From Stappia indica (GTDB lineage Bacteria; Pseudomonadota; Alphaproteobacteria; Rhizobiales; Stappiaceae), in assembly GCF_001696535.1 (NCBI RefSeq), contig NZ_MBQE01000001.1, forward strand, positions 1,550,001-1,614,000: DNA of 64,000 nt, written 5' to 3'. Below are positions 43,737 through 53,215 of this stretch, piece by piece. The position numbers and the translations under genes were made by a program. The stretch's first letter is position 1, and each line of letters opens with the position of its first letter. The notes under the pieces are model-generated. The model was given only the letters and a program-made list of their open reading frames with translations, ran no database searches and had not been told where the DNA came from.

Positions 43737-44507
43737 ATGATCACCTCCCCGGACCTTGCCGGCCTTCCCGGTGTCTCGCACGGCTTCTTCACCCGGCAGG
43801 GCGGCGTCTCTGGCGGCATCTACACCTCGCTCAACATCGGCCTCGGCTCGCAGGACGAGCGCGCCGCCGTGCTTGAAAACCGCACCCGGGTCGCCAGCCT
43901 GATGGGCGTTGCTCCGGGCGCGCTGCTGTCGCCCTACCAGCACCATTCGCCGGATGCCATCGTCGTCGACGCCCCCTGGGAAGCGGGAGCGCAGCCGCGC
44001 GGCGATGCGCTGGTGACCGACCGGCCCGGCATCGCCCTCGGCATTTCCACCGCCGATTGCGGTCCGGTGCTCTTCGCCGATCCGCAGGCCCGCGTCATCG
44101 GCGCCGCCCATGCCGGCTGGCGCGGCGCCTTCACCGGCGTCCTCGAGGCGACGCTTGCCGCCATGCAGCAGCTCGGCGCGCGCAACGAGCGGGTCGTCGC
44201 CGTACTCGGCCCGACGATCTCGAAGGAGAGTTACGAAGTCGGCGAGGAATTCGTCGCCCGCTTTCTCGAGGCGGACACGGCAAACCAGCGCTTCTTCTCT
44301 CCCTCGGAAAACGCCGACCACGCGATGTTCGACCTGCCGGCCTACATCCTGGCGCGGCTGCAGGCGGCAGGTGTGGCAATCGCTGCCAATCTCGACCGCT
44401 GCACCTATGCGGAGGAGGACCTGTTCTTCTCCTACCGCCGCGCCACCCATCGCGGCGAGCCGGATTACGGCCGCCTCGTCTCCGCCATCGCCCTGTCGGG
44501 AAGCTGA
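43737..44507 (+). CDS. pgeF: Peptidoglycan editing factor (multicopper-laccase-like fold)
   Basis: A 256-residue PgeF/YfiH-family protein. E. coli PgeF hydrolyses misincorporated L-Ser from UDP-MurNAc-Ser; others show purine nucleoside activities. The metal-site motifs are visible: GFFTRQGGVSGG near 16, YQHHSP near 67, STADCGPVLFADP near 104, AAHAGWRGAFTGVLE near 123 and FSYRRATHRGEPDYGR near 233. The ATG at 43737 gives the standard N-terminus. It follows midA and precedes the M24-like gene by three bases, so is part of the lgt operon. Confidence 0.93.
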   Translation: MITSPDLAGLPGVSHGFFTRQGGVSGGIYTSLNIGLGSQDERAAVLENRTRVASLMGVAPGALLSPYQHHSPDAIVVDAPWEAGAQPRGDALVTDRPGIALGISTADCGPVLFADPQARVIGAAHAGWRGAFTGVLEATLAAMQQLGARNERVVAVLGPTISKESYEVGEEFVARFLEADTANQRFFSPSENADHAMFDLPAYILARLQAAGVAIAANLDRCTYAEEDLFFSYRRATHRGEPDYGRLVSAIALSGS

Positions 44508-44510
44508 TCC

Positions 44511-45668
44511 ATGTCGCTCGCCTTCACGCGGGAGGAATATGCCTCCCGGCTCGACGCCCTTCGTGCCCGCATGGCGGACACCGGCCATGACGCCATGCTG
44601 CTCTTCGCACAGGAGAGCATGTTCTGGCTGACCGGCTACGATACGTTCGGCTTCTGCTTCTTCCAGTCGATGGTGGTCACCCGCGACGGGGCCATCGTCC
44701 TGCTCACCCGTTCGGCCGACCTTCGGCAGGCGCAGATCACCTCGATTCTCGAGGATATCCGCGTGTGGGAGGACCGCGACGGCGCCTCTCCGGTGCTGCA
44801 GCTGCGCGACCTGCTTGCAGAGCTCGGTCTTGGCGGCGCGCGCATCGGCGTCGAATACGACACGCACGGCATGACCGGCCGCATCGCCATCGATATCGCG
44901 ACGCTGATGTCCGACTTCGCGCGCCTCGAAGACGCCTCGATGACCGTCCAGCACCTGCGCGCAGTGAAGTCGCCGGCCGAGATCGCCTATGTCCGCCGCG
45001 CGGCCAGCCTGACCGACGCTGCCTACGAGGCCGCCCTGCCTCTGATCGGAGCCGGTGCGCGCGAGGGCGAGATCCTTGCCGCCATGCAGGGCGCGGTCTT
45101 TGCCGGCGACGGCGACTATCCGGGCAACGAGTTCATCATCGGCTCCGGGCCGGAGGCCCTGCTGTGCCGCTACCAGAGCGGCCGCCGGGTTCTGGACCGC
45201 AACGACCAGCTGACGCTGGAATGGGCCGGCGCCTTCCGCCGCTACCATGTCGCCGCCATGCGCACGGTCATCGTCGGCGAGCCGACCGGCCGGCACGTCG
45301 CCTTGTACGAGGCAGCCCGCGCCGCGCTCGCCGCGGTCGAGGAGCAGCTCGTCCCGGGCCGCACCTTCGGCGAGGTCTTCGAGGCCCATGCCCGCGAGAT
45401 CGACGCGCACGGGGAAGGCGCCCACCGGCTGAATGCCTGCGGCTATTCGCTGGGCGCACGGTTCGCGCCGAGCTGGATGGACTGGCCGATGGCCTATCGC
45501 GGCAATCCAGCCCGCATCGTGCCCGGCATGGTCATCTTCACGCACATGATCCTGATGGATTCGGACAGCGGCGCGGCCATGTCGCTCGGCCAGACCTACC
45601 TCACGCACGAGGGACGCGCGGAGTGTCTTTCCAAGCTCCCCCTCGACCTGCCGGTCAAGGCGGGATAA
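44511..45668 (+). CDS. M24 (Xaa-Pro peptidase/creatinase) family protein lacking the metal ligands
   Basis: A 385-residue pita-bread-fold protein. The N-terminal creatinase-like domain covers about 8-145 and the C-terminal M24 domain about 155-385. The five metal ligands of M24 peptidases are not in place: the first two Asp align with Glu237 and Ala248 (LEWAGAFRRYHVAAMRT), the His of the GHGIG-type segment is absent (ACGYSLGARF), and the two Glu positions read FTHMIL and AMSLGQTY. The fold without metal resembles creatinase-type amidohydrolases, so a metal-independent hydrolase or a pseudo-enzyme is likely. It follows pgeF closely. Confidence 0.82.
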   Translation: MSLAFTREEYASRLDALRARMADTGHDAMLLFAQESMFWLTGYDTFGFCFFQSMVVTRDGAIVLLTRSADLRQAQITSILEDIRVWEDRDGASPVLQLRDLLAELGLGGARIGVEYDTHGMTGRIAIDIATLMSDFARLEDASMTVQHLRAVKSPAEIAYVRRAASLTDAAYEAALPLIGAGAREGEILAAMQGAVFAGDGDYPGNEFIIGSGPEALLCRYQSGRRVLDRNDQLTLEWAGAFRRYHVAAMRTVIVGEPTGRHVALYEAARAALAAVEEQLVPGRTFGEVFEAHAREIDAHGEGAHRLNACGYSLGARFAPSWMDWPMAYRGNPARIVPGMVIFTHMILMDSDSGAAMSLGQTYLTHEGRAECLSKLPLDLPVKAG

Positions 45669-45766
45669 ACGAAGAAACCTGAAACCGGTGCCGCGGACGC
45701 CAGAAGGCGCGTCCTCCGTGCAGCCGGACCAGGACCGACGACGGACACGGGGACCAGCAAGGCCAG

Positions 45767-46285
45767 ATGAACGCGTTCCATTCCACCAGAAAAACCGTTC
45801 TGCGTGCCGCTGTTCCGGCGCTCGCGCTCCTGCTGGCGGCCTGTGCCGGCAACCCCGCCCCGCCCGCCTATGTTTCCAACTCGCGCTCGCAGCCGGCCGC
45901 CGTTCCGGTGCCCAGCGTGCCGGCGGATCAGGCGACCTTCGCCTTCGAGCCCTTCACCGGCGCCCCCGGCAACATCGCCGATGCCCTGTCGCGCCAGATC
46001 GGCGCCGAGTCGCGCAACCAGAACCTCCGCCTCGTCCGCCGGGTCGGCGCGCCCGCGACCTACCGCATCAACGGCTACCTTTCCGCCTCCGGCGACCAGT
46101 CCCAGACCACGCTGTTCTACGTCTTCGACATCGTCGATGCCGGCGGAAACAGGCTGCATCGCATCCTGGGTCAGGAATCGGCCCCCGGCTCCTCGGGCGA
46201 TCCTTGGTCGGGCATCGACGACGACGCGCTGAACCGGGCTGCCCGCCGCTCGGTCGCCGAGCTGGCCGCCTGGCTGCGCCGCTGA
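45767..46285 (+). CDS. Predicted outer-membrane lipoprotein, unknown
   Basis: A 172-residue lipoprotein with lipobox LLAAC (about 22-26) and Ala/Gly after the Cys, favouring outer-membrane sorting. A Pro/Ser-rich linker (27-52) is followed by a compact domain of about 115 residues with FEPFTGAPGNIADALSRQIGAE near 60 and YRINGYLSASGDQSQTTLFYVFDIVD near 97-122, the pattern of small lipoproteins that precede prs or stand alone in Rhizobiales. No function known. The gene is 98 bases after the M24-like gene. Confidence 0.78.
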   Translation: MNAFHSTRKTVLRAAVPALALLLAACAGNPAPPAYVSNSRSQPAAVPVPSVPADQATFAFEPFTGAPGNIADALSRQIGAESRNQNLRLVRRVGAPATYRINGYLSASGDQSQTTLFYVFDIVDAGGNRLHRILGQESAPGSSGDPWSGIDDDALNRAARRSVAELAAWLRR

Positions 46286-46343
46286 GCGCGCCGAACGCCA
46301 AATCAAGGAAAAATCGCCAACAGGCGCACTGGCCGGTTGTGCA

Positions 46344-46375
46344 AGGCGGGAGGCGTTGTTAAAACGCCGCCGCCT
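46344..46375. other. Two-tier hairpin upstream of prs
   Basis: AGGCGG/CCGCCT (46344-46349 with 46370-46375) encloses GGCGTT/AACGCC (46352-46357 with 46363-46368) around GTTAA. No T-tract on the plus strand. It could end the lipoprotein transcript weakly or be part of the prs leader. Confidence 0.45.
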
Positions 46376-46529
46376 GTAGGAGGAAGGCTCGCCAATGCCG
46401 TACTCCGGTCTGGCCTGCCACGCTTCGACCTAGGCCACGAAAGAAGACCAGACAGACCACCGTGTGACCCTGTCGTGCCGACGCTGCGTTCCCCGTGCGG
46501 CGGCGGACCCAAGAAAGGACTTGCGGGCC

Positions 46530-47462
<933 letters not shown>

Positions 47463-47488
47463 CCGCAAGCGCCACCTGCGACCTTTCG

Positions 47489-47522
47489 AATGCCCGGAGC
47501 CCTGCTCCGGGCATTTTCGTTT
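47489..47522 (+). terminator. Rho-independent terminator of prs
   Basis: Stem AATGCCCGGAGC/GCTCCGGGCATT (47489-47500 with 47504-47515), 3-base loop, tail TTTCGTTT. It ends the prs transcript before the DUF411 gene. Confidence 0.88.
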
Positions 47523-47586
47523 GACCTTCCCCCTGCTGGAAGTCCGACACTCGCCGTCATCCGAAAGCAAGGTCAGGAGACTTCCC

Positions 47587-48036
47587 GTGAAAGCGCGTCT
47601 TGCAAGCACCCTTCTCGTTCTCGGCTCGCTGATGGCGGCCCAGCCGGTCCTCGCCGGCAGCACGGACATGACCGTGTGGAAATCGCCGTGGTGCGGCTGC
47701 TGCGAGGCCTGGAGCGAGGCGATGCGGGCCGCGGGCTACACCGTGCGGACCGAGAATCGCGAGGACCTTGCCCCGATCAAGGCAAAGGCCGGCGTGCCGG
47801 CCGGCATGGAAGGCTGCCATACCGCGATGATCGACGGCTATTTCCTGGAAGGCCACGTGCCGCTGTCCTCCGTCCAGCGCCTGCTGTCGGAGCGCCCCGC
47901 CGTCGCCGGGCTGGCAGTGCCGGGCATGCCCTCGGGCTCTCTCGGCATGGGCGAGGATCCGGCGGCCCGTTACGACGTCCACTATGTGAACAGCAACGGC
48001 AGCACCGGCATCTTCGAGGAAATCGGGGCGCGCTGA
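47587..48036 (+). CDS. DUF411 exported protein with CxCC motif
   Basis: A 149-residue periplasmic protein of DUF411. The signal peptide is about 1-23 (ending QPVLAGS). WKSPWCGCCEAWSEAM (31-46) carries the CGCC typical of the family, followed by a thioredoxin-like pattern and GYFLEGHVPLSSVQRLL near 90. DUF411 proteins often sit near copper-resistance genes and are suspected metal handlers; there are no other copper genes here. A GTG start at 47587 has AGGAG eight bases upstream. Convergent with the ABC permease gene six bases away. Confidence 0.85.
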   Translation: MKARLASTLLVLGSLMAAQPVLAGSTDMTVWKSPWCGCCEAWSEAMRAAGYTVRTENREDLAPIKAKAGVPAGMEGCHTAMIDGYFLEGHVPLSSVQRLLSERPAVAGLAVPGMPSGSLGMGEDPAARYDVHYVNSNGSTGIFEEIGAR

Positions 48037-48042
48037 GCCGCC

Positions 48043-48894
48043 TCAGCCGCGCCAGGCCAGCAGCCAGCGCTCGAGCCGGCCGATCAGCCAGCTGACGATC
48101 AGGCCGAGCACCGACAGGATCGCGACGCCCGCCAGCAGCTGGTCGGTGGCGAACAGGCTGCCGGCCATCAGGATGTAGGCGCCGACACCGTATTCGGCGC
48201 CGATCATCTCGGCCGCCACCAGCAGGATGATGCCGATCGAGGCGGAGATCCTGCAACCCGACAGGATCGCCGGCATGGCGCCCGGCAGGATGATCTTGCG
48301 CACGATGGACCACCAGGACAGGCCGAAGGACTGGCCCATGCGCACCAGGGTGCGGTCGACATTGTCGACGCCGCCATAGGTGGCAATGACGGTCGGGAAG
48401 AACGAACCGAACAGGATCGTCGCGACCTTCGAGCCTTCGCCGATGCCGAACCAGATCACGAACAGCGGCAGCAGCGCGATCTTGGGGATCGGGAACAGCG
48501 CCGAGACCAGCGGCAGCAGGCCCGCGCGCGCCAGCGAGAACAGCCCGATGGCAAGCCCGACGGCGATGCCGAGCGCGGTGCCCAGCGTCCAGCCGATCAC
48601 GAGCCGCTGCAGCGAGGCCGACAGGTGCCGCCAGAGCTGCCCCGATTCGACCAGATAGCTGAAGGCCTCGAAAGCCTGGCTCGGAGCCGGCAGCACCAGG
48701 TTGCTGATGACGCCGCTGCGCGAGCCGGCCTCCCACAGCGCGATGATCGCCAGGAAGACGATCGGGCCGACCAGCCGGATCGGTGCGGGACGGAACCCGC
48801 CCCCGCGATAGGGAACGGGGCGCAGGCCTTCGCGCGGCGCCTCGCCGTCGCCGGTCGCCGGGGTGCCGGGCGCCGTCTGGTCAAGCGACGTCAT
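48043..48894 (-). CDS. ABC transporter permease (nitrate/sulfonate/taurine-type)
   Basis: A 283-residue permease of the SsuC/TauC/ThiX-like BPD family with six predicted helices. A 38-residue polar N-terminus is followed by IVFLAIIALWEAGSRSG near 45 and the EAA-type loop RTLVRMGQSFGLSWWSIVRKIILPGAMPAI (about 172-201, given as positions of the coupling loop). The ATG at 48894 lies inside the 3' end of the ATPase gene (14-base overlap). It forms the permease of a one-permease importer with the ATPase and the binding protein. Substrate class is likely a small anion or an aromatic or sulfonated compound; not determinable. Confidence 0.88.
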   Translation of the reverse strand: MTSLDQTAPGTPATGDGEAPREGLRPVPYRGGGFRPAPIRLVGPIVFLAIIALWEAGSRSGVISNLVLPAPSQAFEAFSYLVESGQLWRHLSASLQRLVIGWTLGTALGIAVGLAIGLFSLARAGLLPLVSALFPIPKIALLPLFVIWFGIGEGSKVATILFGSFFPTVIATYGGVDNVDRTLVRMGQSFGLSWWSIVRKIILPGAMPAILSGCRISASIGIILLVAAEMIGAEYGVGAYILMAGSLFATDQLLAGVAILSVLGLIVSWLIGRLERWLLAWRG

Positions 48895-49654
48895 GGGCGA
48901 TCTCCCTGTCGGCGGCGCGCGCCTCGTCGCGCAGGAGCTGCCACAGCTCGCGCTGCACTGCGTCGAGCTTCGGGTCGCCCGCCTCACGCTCGCCGAGATC
49001 GCGGTCGATCTCCACGATGGTCCGGATCCGCCCCGGCCGGCGCGACAGCACGACGATCCGGTGACCGAGCCGGACGGCCTCGGCCAGGTTGTGGGTGACG
49101 TAGCAGGCTGTGAAGCGCTCGCGCTGCCACAGGGCGACTAGGTCGTCCATCAGGAGTTCGCGGGTCTGGCTGTCCAGCGCCGACAGCGGTTCGTCCATCA
49201 GCATCACCGCCGGGCGCACGCTGAGCGCCCGGGCGATGGCGACGCGCTGCTTCATGCCGCCGGAGAGCTGCCGCGGCAGCGCCTTGCGGAAATCGGACAG
49301 CCCCGTGCGCTCCAGCACGTCGGCGACGATCTCCTCGCGCTCCGCCGCGGACAGCGGATGGTCTTCCAGGACCAGCGAGACGTTTGCCTCGACGCTGCGC
49401 CAGGGCAGCAGCGCGAAGTCCTGGAAGACATAGGTCAGCGGGTTGAGCGAGCCGGCAGGCACCGGGCCTGCGAGCAGCACCTCGCCCTCGTCCGGCCGTT
49501 CCAGCCCGCCGATGAAACGCAGCAAGGTGGACTTGCCGCAGCCCGACGGACCGATGATGCACACGATCTCGCCCTCGGCTATCGAGAGGTCGATCCCGCT
49601 CAGCACCTCGGTCGCGCCATAGCGATGCGTGATCCCGCGCAGCAGGAGATCCAT
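48881..49654 (-). CDS. ABC transporter ATP-binding protein (nitrate/sulfonate/taurine-type)
   Basis: A 257-residue ATPase with Walker A GPSGCGKST (35-43), Q-loop YVFQDFALLPW near 75, signature LSGGMKQRVAIARAL near 130, Walker B VMLMDEPLSALD near 150 and the H-loop Thr-His (YVTHNLAEAVRLG, near 185). It matches the SsuB/TauB group. It overlaps the permease gene by 14 bases and follows the binding-protein gene by 41 bases, so the three are one minus-strand operon read SBP, ATPase, permease. Confidence 0.92.
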   Translation of the reverse strand: MDLLLRGITHRYGATEVLSGIDLSIAEGEIVCIIGPSGCGKSTLLRFIGGLERPDEGEVLLAGPVPAGSLNPLTYVFQDFALLPWRSVEANVSLVLEDHPLSAAEREEIVADVLERTGLSDFRKALPRQLSGGMKQRVAIARALSVRPAVMLMDEPLSALDSQTRELLMDDLVALWQRERFTACYVTHNLAEAVRLGHRIVVLSRRPGRIRTIVEIDRDLGEREAGDPKLDAVQRELWQLLRDEARAADREIAHDVA

Positions 49655-49695
49655 CGGCTGCGTTCCTTGCCCGCTCTTTGCCTGCTCGTACCGGC

Positions 49696-50730
49696 TCAGT
49701 TCGTCTCGACGAAGCTCGGATCGACCAGCAGGTCCATCGTCACCATCTCGGGAACCAGCTTCTCCGACTTGAACCAGTCGAGCTGGTCGGCAATCGAGGT
49801 CATGTTGAGCTTGGCGCCCTCGTTGATGCGCATCGCACCGTTGCGGATGGAGGGCGCCGCCTTCTCGTAGGGCTGGTCGTTGTAGACATACTTGTGCAGC
49901 AGCTGCACCAGCGCCTCGGCTTCCTCCTCGCTGGCCGTCTTGTCGATCAGCGCCGCGTTGAAGTCGGCCGCGCCCTTGGAGAAGGCCGCAAGGAAGCGCT
50001 TCACGAGGTCCGGCTTGTCCTTGGTCATCGCGGTCGAGGTGAAGACCGTCGTCACCTGATAGTCCGGGATGTAGTCGGCGACCATGCCGATCGACTCGAT
50101 CTCCGGGCCGGCGGCCAGCGGCTTGGCGATGTGCGGAACGATGGCCCAGGCGTCGATCTGTCCGGTCTTCAGCGCGCCGATGACCGCGCCGACCTTCTGC
50201 AGCGGACGCAGGGTGATCTCCGACCGGTCGAAGCCTTCCTTGTCGGCGATCTTGTGGGCGATGTAATGGAACGACGAGCCGGTCTGGGTGATGCCGAAGC
50301 TCTTGCCCTTCAGCTGTGCAGGCGAGGTCAGGCCGGCGTCATAGGCGGCCTTGGACACCAGGATCATCTGGCCGTCGACGCCCGGCTCTTCCTGCAGACC
50401 GCCGCCGACCACCTTGATCGCGCCCTTCTCGGCCAGGTTGATCAGGCCGCCGGAAATCGCCGTGATGCCGAAATCGACGTCGCCGGAGGCGATGGCCACC
50501 GCCATCGGCTGCGCCGCCTGGAAGAACTCGAAGTTCACCTCCAGCCCCTCGTCGGCGAAATAGCCGCGCTCGAAGGCGATGAAGCTCGGTGCATGCGAGG
50601 TGAAGCGCAGGGCCCCGACGGTGATCTTGTCGGCGGCGAATGCCGTGCCGAGCGGAGCGATGCTCACGCCGGCGGCGATGCCTGCCGCTGCCGCCAGTTT
50701 CACGAATCCGCGTTTGGTCAAAGCCTTCAT
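49696..50730 (-). CDS. ABC transporter substrate-binding protein (SsuA/NMT1-like)
   Basis: A 344-residue periplasmic receptor. The signal peptide (1-33) has TKRGFVKLAAAAG, close to a twin-arginine pattern but with only one Arg, so Sec export is more likely. The mature protein shows ITVGALRFTSHAPSFIAFERGYFADEGL near 36-63 (fold start) and LKGKSFGITQTGSSFHYIAHK near 140. These belong to the NMT1/SsuA fold, whose members bind sulfonates, nitrate, riboflavin or thiamine precursors; the ligand is unknown. It is the first gene of the ABC operon and lies 189 bases from the Cache gene. Confidence 0.9.
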   Translation of the reverse strand: MKALTKRGFVKLAAAAGIAAGVSIAPLGTAFAADKITVGALRFTSHAPSFIAFERGYFADEGLEVNFEFFQAAQPMAVAIASGDVDFGITAISGGLINLAEKGAIKVVGGGLQEEPGVDGQMILVSKAAYDAGLTSPAQLKGKSFGITQTGSSFHYIAHKIADKEGFDRSEITLRPLQKVGAVIGALKTGQIDAWAIVPHIAKPLAAGPEIESIGMVADYIPDYQVTTVFTSTAMTKDKPDLVKRFLAAFSKGAADFNAALIDKTASEEEAEALVQLLHKYVYNDQPYEKAAPSIRNGAMRINEGAKLNMTSIADQLDWFKSEKLVPEMVTMDLLVDPSFVETN

Positions 50731-50919
50731 GGCACCCTCCCCATATGGCCGGAAGTCCGCTCCGGTCCTGTTCAGTCCGTCATGCGGACATCTTGCTGAT
50801 ATGTCGGTGCATCCCCGCCGGCAGTGAGGCAGGCGGCAACGAACCGGGGAGGCAGGTGAGCGCAGCAGGTCTGCCTTGTCAATCTGTGCAGGGCGGTTTC
50901 CCGGCCGGCGGGCGCGGCT

Positions 50920-51516
50920 TTACAGCTCTTCCACATCGACGCCGAAGGTCAGGGCGCCGATGACCTTGCCGGTATCGGGATCGACCACCGGCAGGCTCAC
51001 CTGGCTTTGCACCGTTCGGGTGGAAAGGTCCTCTTCCAGCGGGCCGATATGCAGGCTTTCAGGGCCGACGAGGAAGGTCATCTTCCACTTGTCCTCGTCG
51101 CCCTGCCAGTAATCCGAGGTCACCCGGCTGATGCCGACATTGAGCCCACGAGCATCCATCAGGATGATTTCGGTGAACAGGCCCTCGCTGCCCTCCTGGA
51201 TCGTCGACAGGTAGCGCGAGACCTCGCGCGCCAAGGTGGCATCGATCAACGGGCGGCCATAGTCGCCGTCGGTCTCCTCGGCCCACTCGCGGTCGAGCGA
51301 GGTGATCATCGTTTCGGAATATGAGGATGTCACCAGGTTCTGCGCCCGCACCGCGTCGATCACCACGGGCGAGCGGGCGATTTCCTGCAGCTGCGTTCGT
51401 GCCAGCTCGCCGAGCTCGGCCTCGAAGACGTTGAGACCGACTGCGGCGTTCGGGCCCGTCAGCACCAGCAGGGCCATCACCGCTGCGGCCAGTCTGCGCA
51501 TTCCCCCGACCAACAT
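50920..51516 (-). CDS. Stand-alone PDC/Cache sensor domain protein
   Basis: About 199 residues: a hydrophobic N-terminal segment (signal or anchor, RRLAAAVMALLVLTGPNAAVG) and one PDC (double-Cache-like) ligand-binding domain with LVTSSYSETMITSLDREWAEE near 60-80, ILMDARGLNVGISRVTSDYWQGDEDKWK near 118-145 and QSQVSLPVVDPDTGKVIGALTFGV near 170-195. No kinase, cyclase or methyl-accepting output follows. It is encoded just upstream of the ABC operon on the same strand, so it may sense the transported compound (inference). The start is uncertain: ATG 51516, TTG 51525 (GGGGAG upstream) and ATG 51501 are all possible. Confidence 0.75.
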   Translation of the reverse strand: MLVGGMRRLAAAVMALLVLTGPNAAVGLNVFEAELGELARTQLQEIARSPVVIDAVRAQNLVTSSYSETMITSLDREWAEETDGDYGRPLIDATLAREVSRYLSTIQEGSEGLFTEIILMDARGLNVGISRVTSDYWQGDEDKWKMTFLVGPESLHIGPLEEDLSTRTVQSQVSLPVVDPDTGKVIGALTFGVDVEEL

Positions 51517-51821
51517 CTTCCGCAACGTTGCGCGCTCCCCGCTCCCCCTCCGCCGGCCGAACGGCACTGTGCGGTCGGAGGCCATCCGCTTGTGCGGACA
51601 TTTGAAATCATAAAAATCCCTAATGACGAAGACATGCAAGATCGAAACTTCACGCTACGTCGGTGGCAGCGGGCAAACCCCGCCTCGCGCTTGCCCTTTT
51701 CCGCGGCTTCCGCTATAGCACCGGCGCGCACCTGCACCCCTGGAGGCGGCGCAATCGGGTCGGCATCGAGGCCAGAGCACTGGCAGCCGCCCGCTTTCAC
51801 GAAACATCAAGGAGAACTACC
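51517..51821. promoter_or_regulatory. Divergent region between the Cache gene and rplY, with the rplY promoter
   Basis: 305 bases. A sigma70-type promoter for rplY is TTGCCC (51691-51696), 17 bases, TATAGC (51714-51719), leaving a leader of about 95 bases. An AT-rich patch at 51602-51640 may hold the Cache-gene promoter, but no clear hexamers are visible. Confidence 0.55.
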
Positions 51822-52442
51822 ATGGCTGAAGGCTATGTGCTGAAGGCTTCGGTGAGGGACCGGGTTGGCAAGGGGGCCGCTCGTGCACTTCGCCGTGAAG
51901 GCCTCGTCCCCGCCGTGATCTACGGTGAGAAGAAAGCTGCCCTGCCGATCGCGATTCCGGTCAAGGAGTCCACGATCGCCCTGCACCGCGGCGGCTTCAT
52001 GACCCACCTCGGCACCATCGAGGTCGACGGCGTCGCTCACCGCGTCATCGCCAAGGACTACCAGCTCGATCCGGTTCGCGACGACCTGATCCATGTCGAC
52101 TTCCTGCGCGTGTCCAAGGGCGCGACGCTGACCGTCGACGTGCCGGTCCACTTCATCAACGAAGAGAAGTGCCCGGGCATCAAGGCAGGCGGCGTGCTGA
52201 ACGTGGTTCGCCACACGGTCGAGATGACCGTGCCGGCCGACGCCATTCCGGATGCGCTCGTCATCGACCTGGCCAAGGCCAAGGTCGGCGATTCGATCCA
52301 CATTTCGGCCGTGGAAATCCCCGCCGGTTCCGCCCCGACCATCACCGATCGCGACTTCACCCTCGCGACGATCGCTGCCCCGGGCGGCGGCGCCGGTGCG
52401 TCGGATGAGGACGAGGCTGCCGAGGAAGAGAGCGAGGACTGA
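51822..52442 (+). CDS. rplY: 50S ribosomal protein L25/general stress protein Ctc
   Basis: A 206-residue 5S-rRNA-binding L25 of the long (TL5/Ctc) type: the L25 domain (about 5-92; [25 protein letters not shown], cited by positions 11-35) and a C-terminal beta domain (about 100-185), then an acidic disordered tail ([12 protein letters not shown]). AAGGAG precedes the ATG at 51822. It begins the rplY-pth-ychF cluster typical of Rhizobiales. Confidence 0.95.
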   Translation: MAEGYVLKASVRDRVGKGAARALRREGLVPAVIYGEKKAALPIAIPVKESTIALHRGGFMTHLGTIEVDGVAHRVIAKDYQLDPVRDDLIHVDFLRVSKGATLTVDVPVHFINEEKCPGIKAGGVLNVVRHTVEMTVPADAIPDALVIDLAKAKVGDSIHISAVEIPAGSAPTITDRDFTLATIAAPGGGAGASDEDEAAEEESED

Positions 52443-52486
52443 GGTCCCGCTTGAGCACCGGCGAGGGGAAGTAACGGGGAGTACCC

Positions 52487-53209
52487 ATGCGTCTCATCGT
52501 CGGTCTCGGCAATCCGGGCGAGAAATACGCCCGCAATCGCCACAATATCGGTTTTCTGGCCGTGGACGCGATCCACGGCCGGAATTCCTCCTTCGCCCCT
52601 TGGCGAACCCGCTTCCAGGCGGAAGTCAGCGAGGGCCTTCTCGACGGCGAGAAGGTGATGCTGATGAAACCCCAGACCTACATGAACGAATCCGGCCGCT
52701 CGGTCGGCGAGGCCGCCCGCTTCTACAAGCTCGCGCCCGCCGACGTGATCGTGCTCTACGACGAGCTCGACCTGCCGCCGGGCAAGGTTCGCACCAAGGT
52801 CGGGGGCGGCAGCGGCGGCCATAACGGCATCCGCTCCATCGACGCCCATCTGGGCAAGGAATACTCGCGCGTGCGCCTCGGCATCGGCCATCCGGGCCAC
52901 AAGGACCGCGTCACCGCGCATGTGCTCGGCGATTTCGCCAAGGTCGACGCCGAATGGCTCGACCCGATGCTCGACGCGATCGCCGCCGAAGCCGGCCTGC
53001 TGGTCGGCGGACATCATTCGGAATTCTGCAACCGGCTGCATCTGGCGCTGGCCCCTGCAAAGCCGCAAAAGCCCCGCAAGGAGCAGGGCGCGACATCGGG
53101 CGGCACCTCCCGCAATCCGAACCCGCCGCTGCCGCGGCGCGGCAAGGACAGCGCGCCCAAGGGGGCGCTCGCAGAGCAGCTGGCACGCATGTTTGGAAAG
53201 AAGGACTGA
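52487..53209 (+). CDS. pth: Peptidyl-tRNA hydrolase
   Basis: A 240-residue Pth that releases tRNA from peptidyl-tRNA dropped by ribosomes. Active-site marks: [21 protein letters not shown] (3-23, with catalytic His20), [11 protein letters not shown] near 60 and [13 protein letters not shown] near 107-119. The last 45 residues are a basic, Pro-rich extension often seen in alphaproteobacteria. It lies 44 bases after rplY and six before ychF. Confidence 0.96.
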   Translation: MRLIVGLGNPGEKYARNRHNIGFLAVDAIHGRNSSFAPWRTRFQAEVSEGLLDGEKVMLMKPQTYMNESGRSVGEAARFYKLAPADVIVLYDELDLPPGKVRTKVGGGSGGHNGIRSIDAHLGKEYSRVRLGIGHPGHKDRVTAHVLGDFAKVDAEWLDPMLDAIAAEAGLLVGGHHSEFCNRLHLALAPAKPQKPRKEQGATSGGTSRNPNPPLPRRGKDSAPKGALAEQLARMFGKKD

Positions 53210-53215
53210 GACGAG

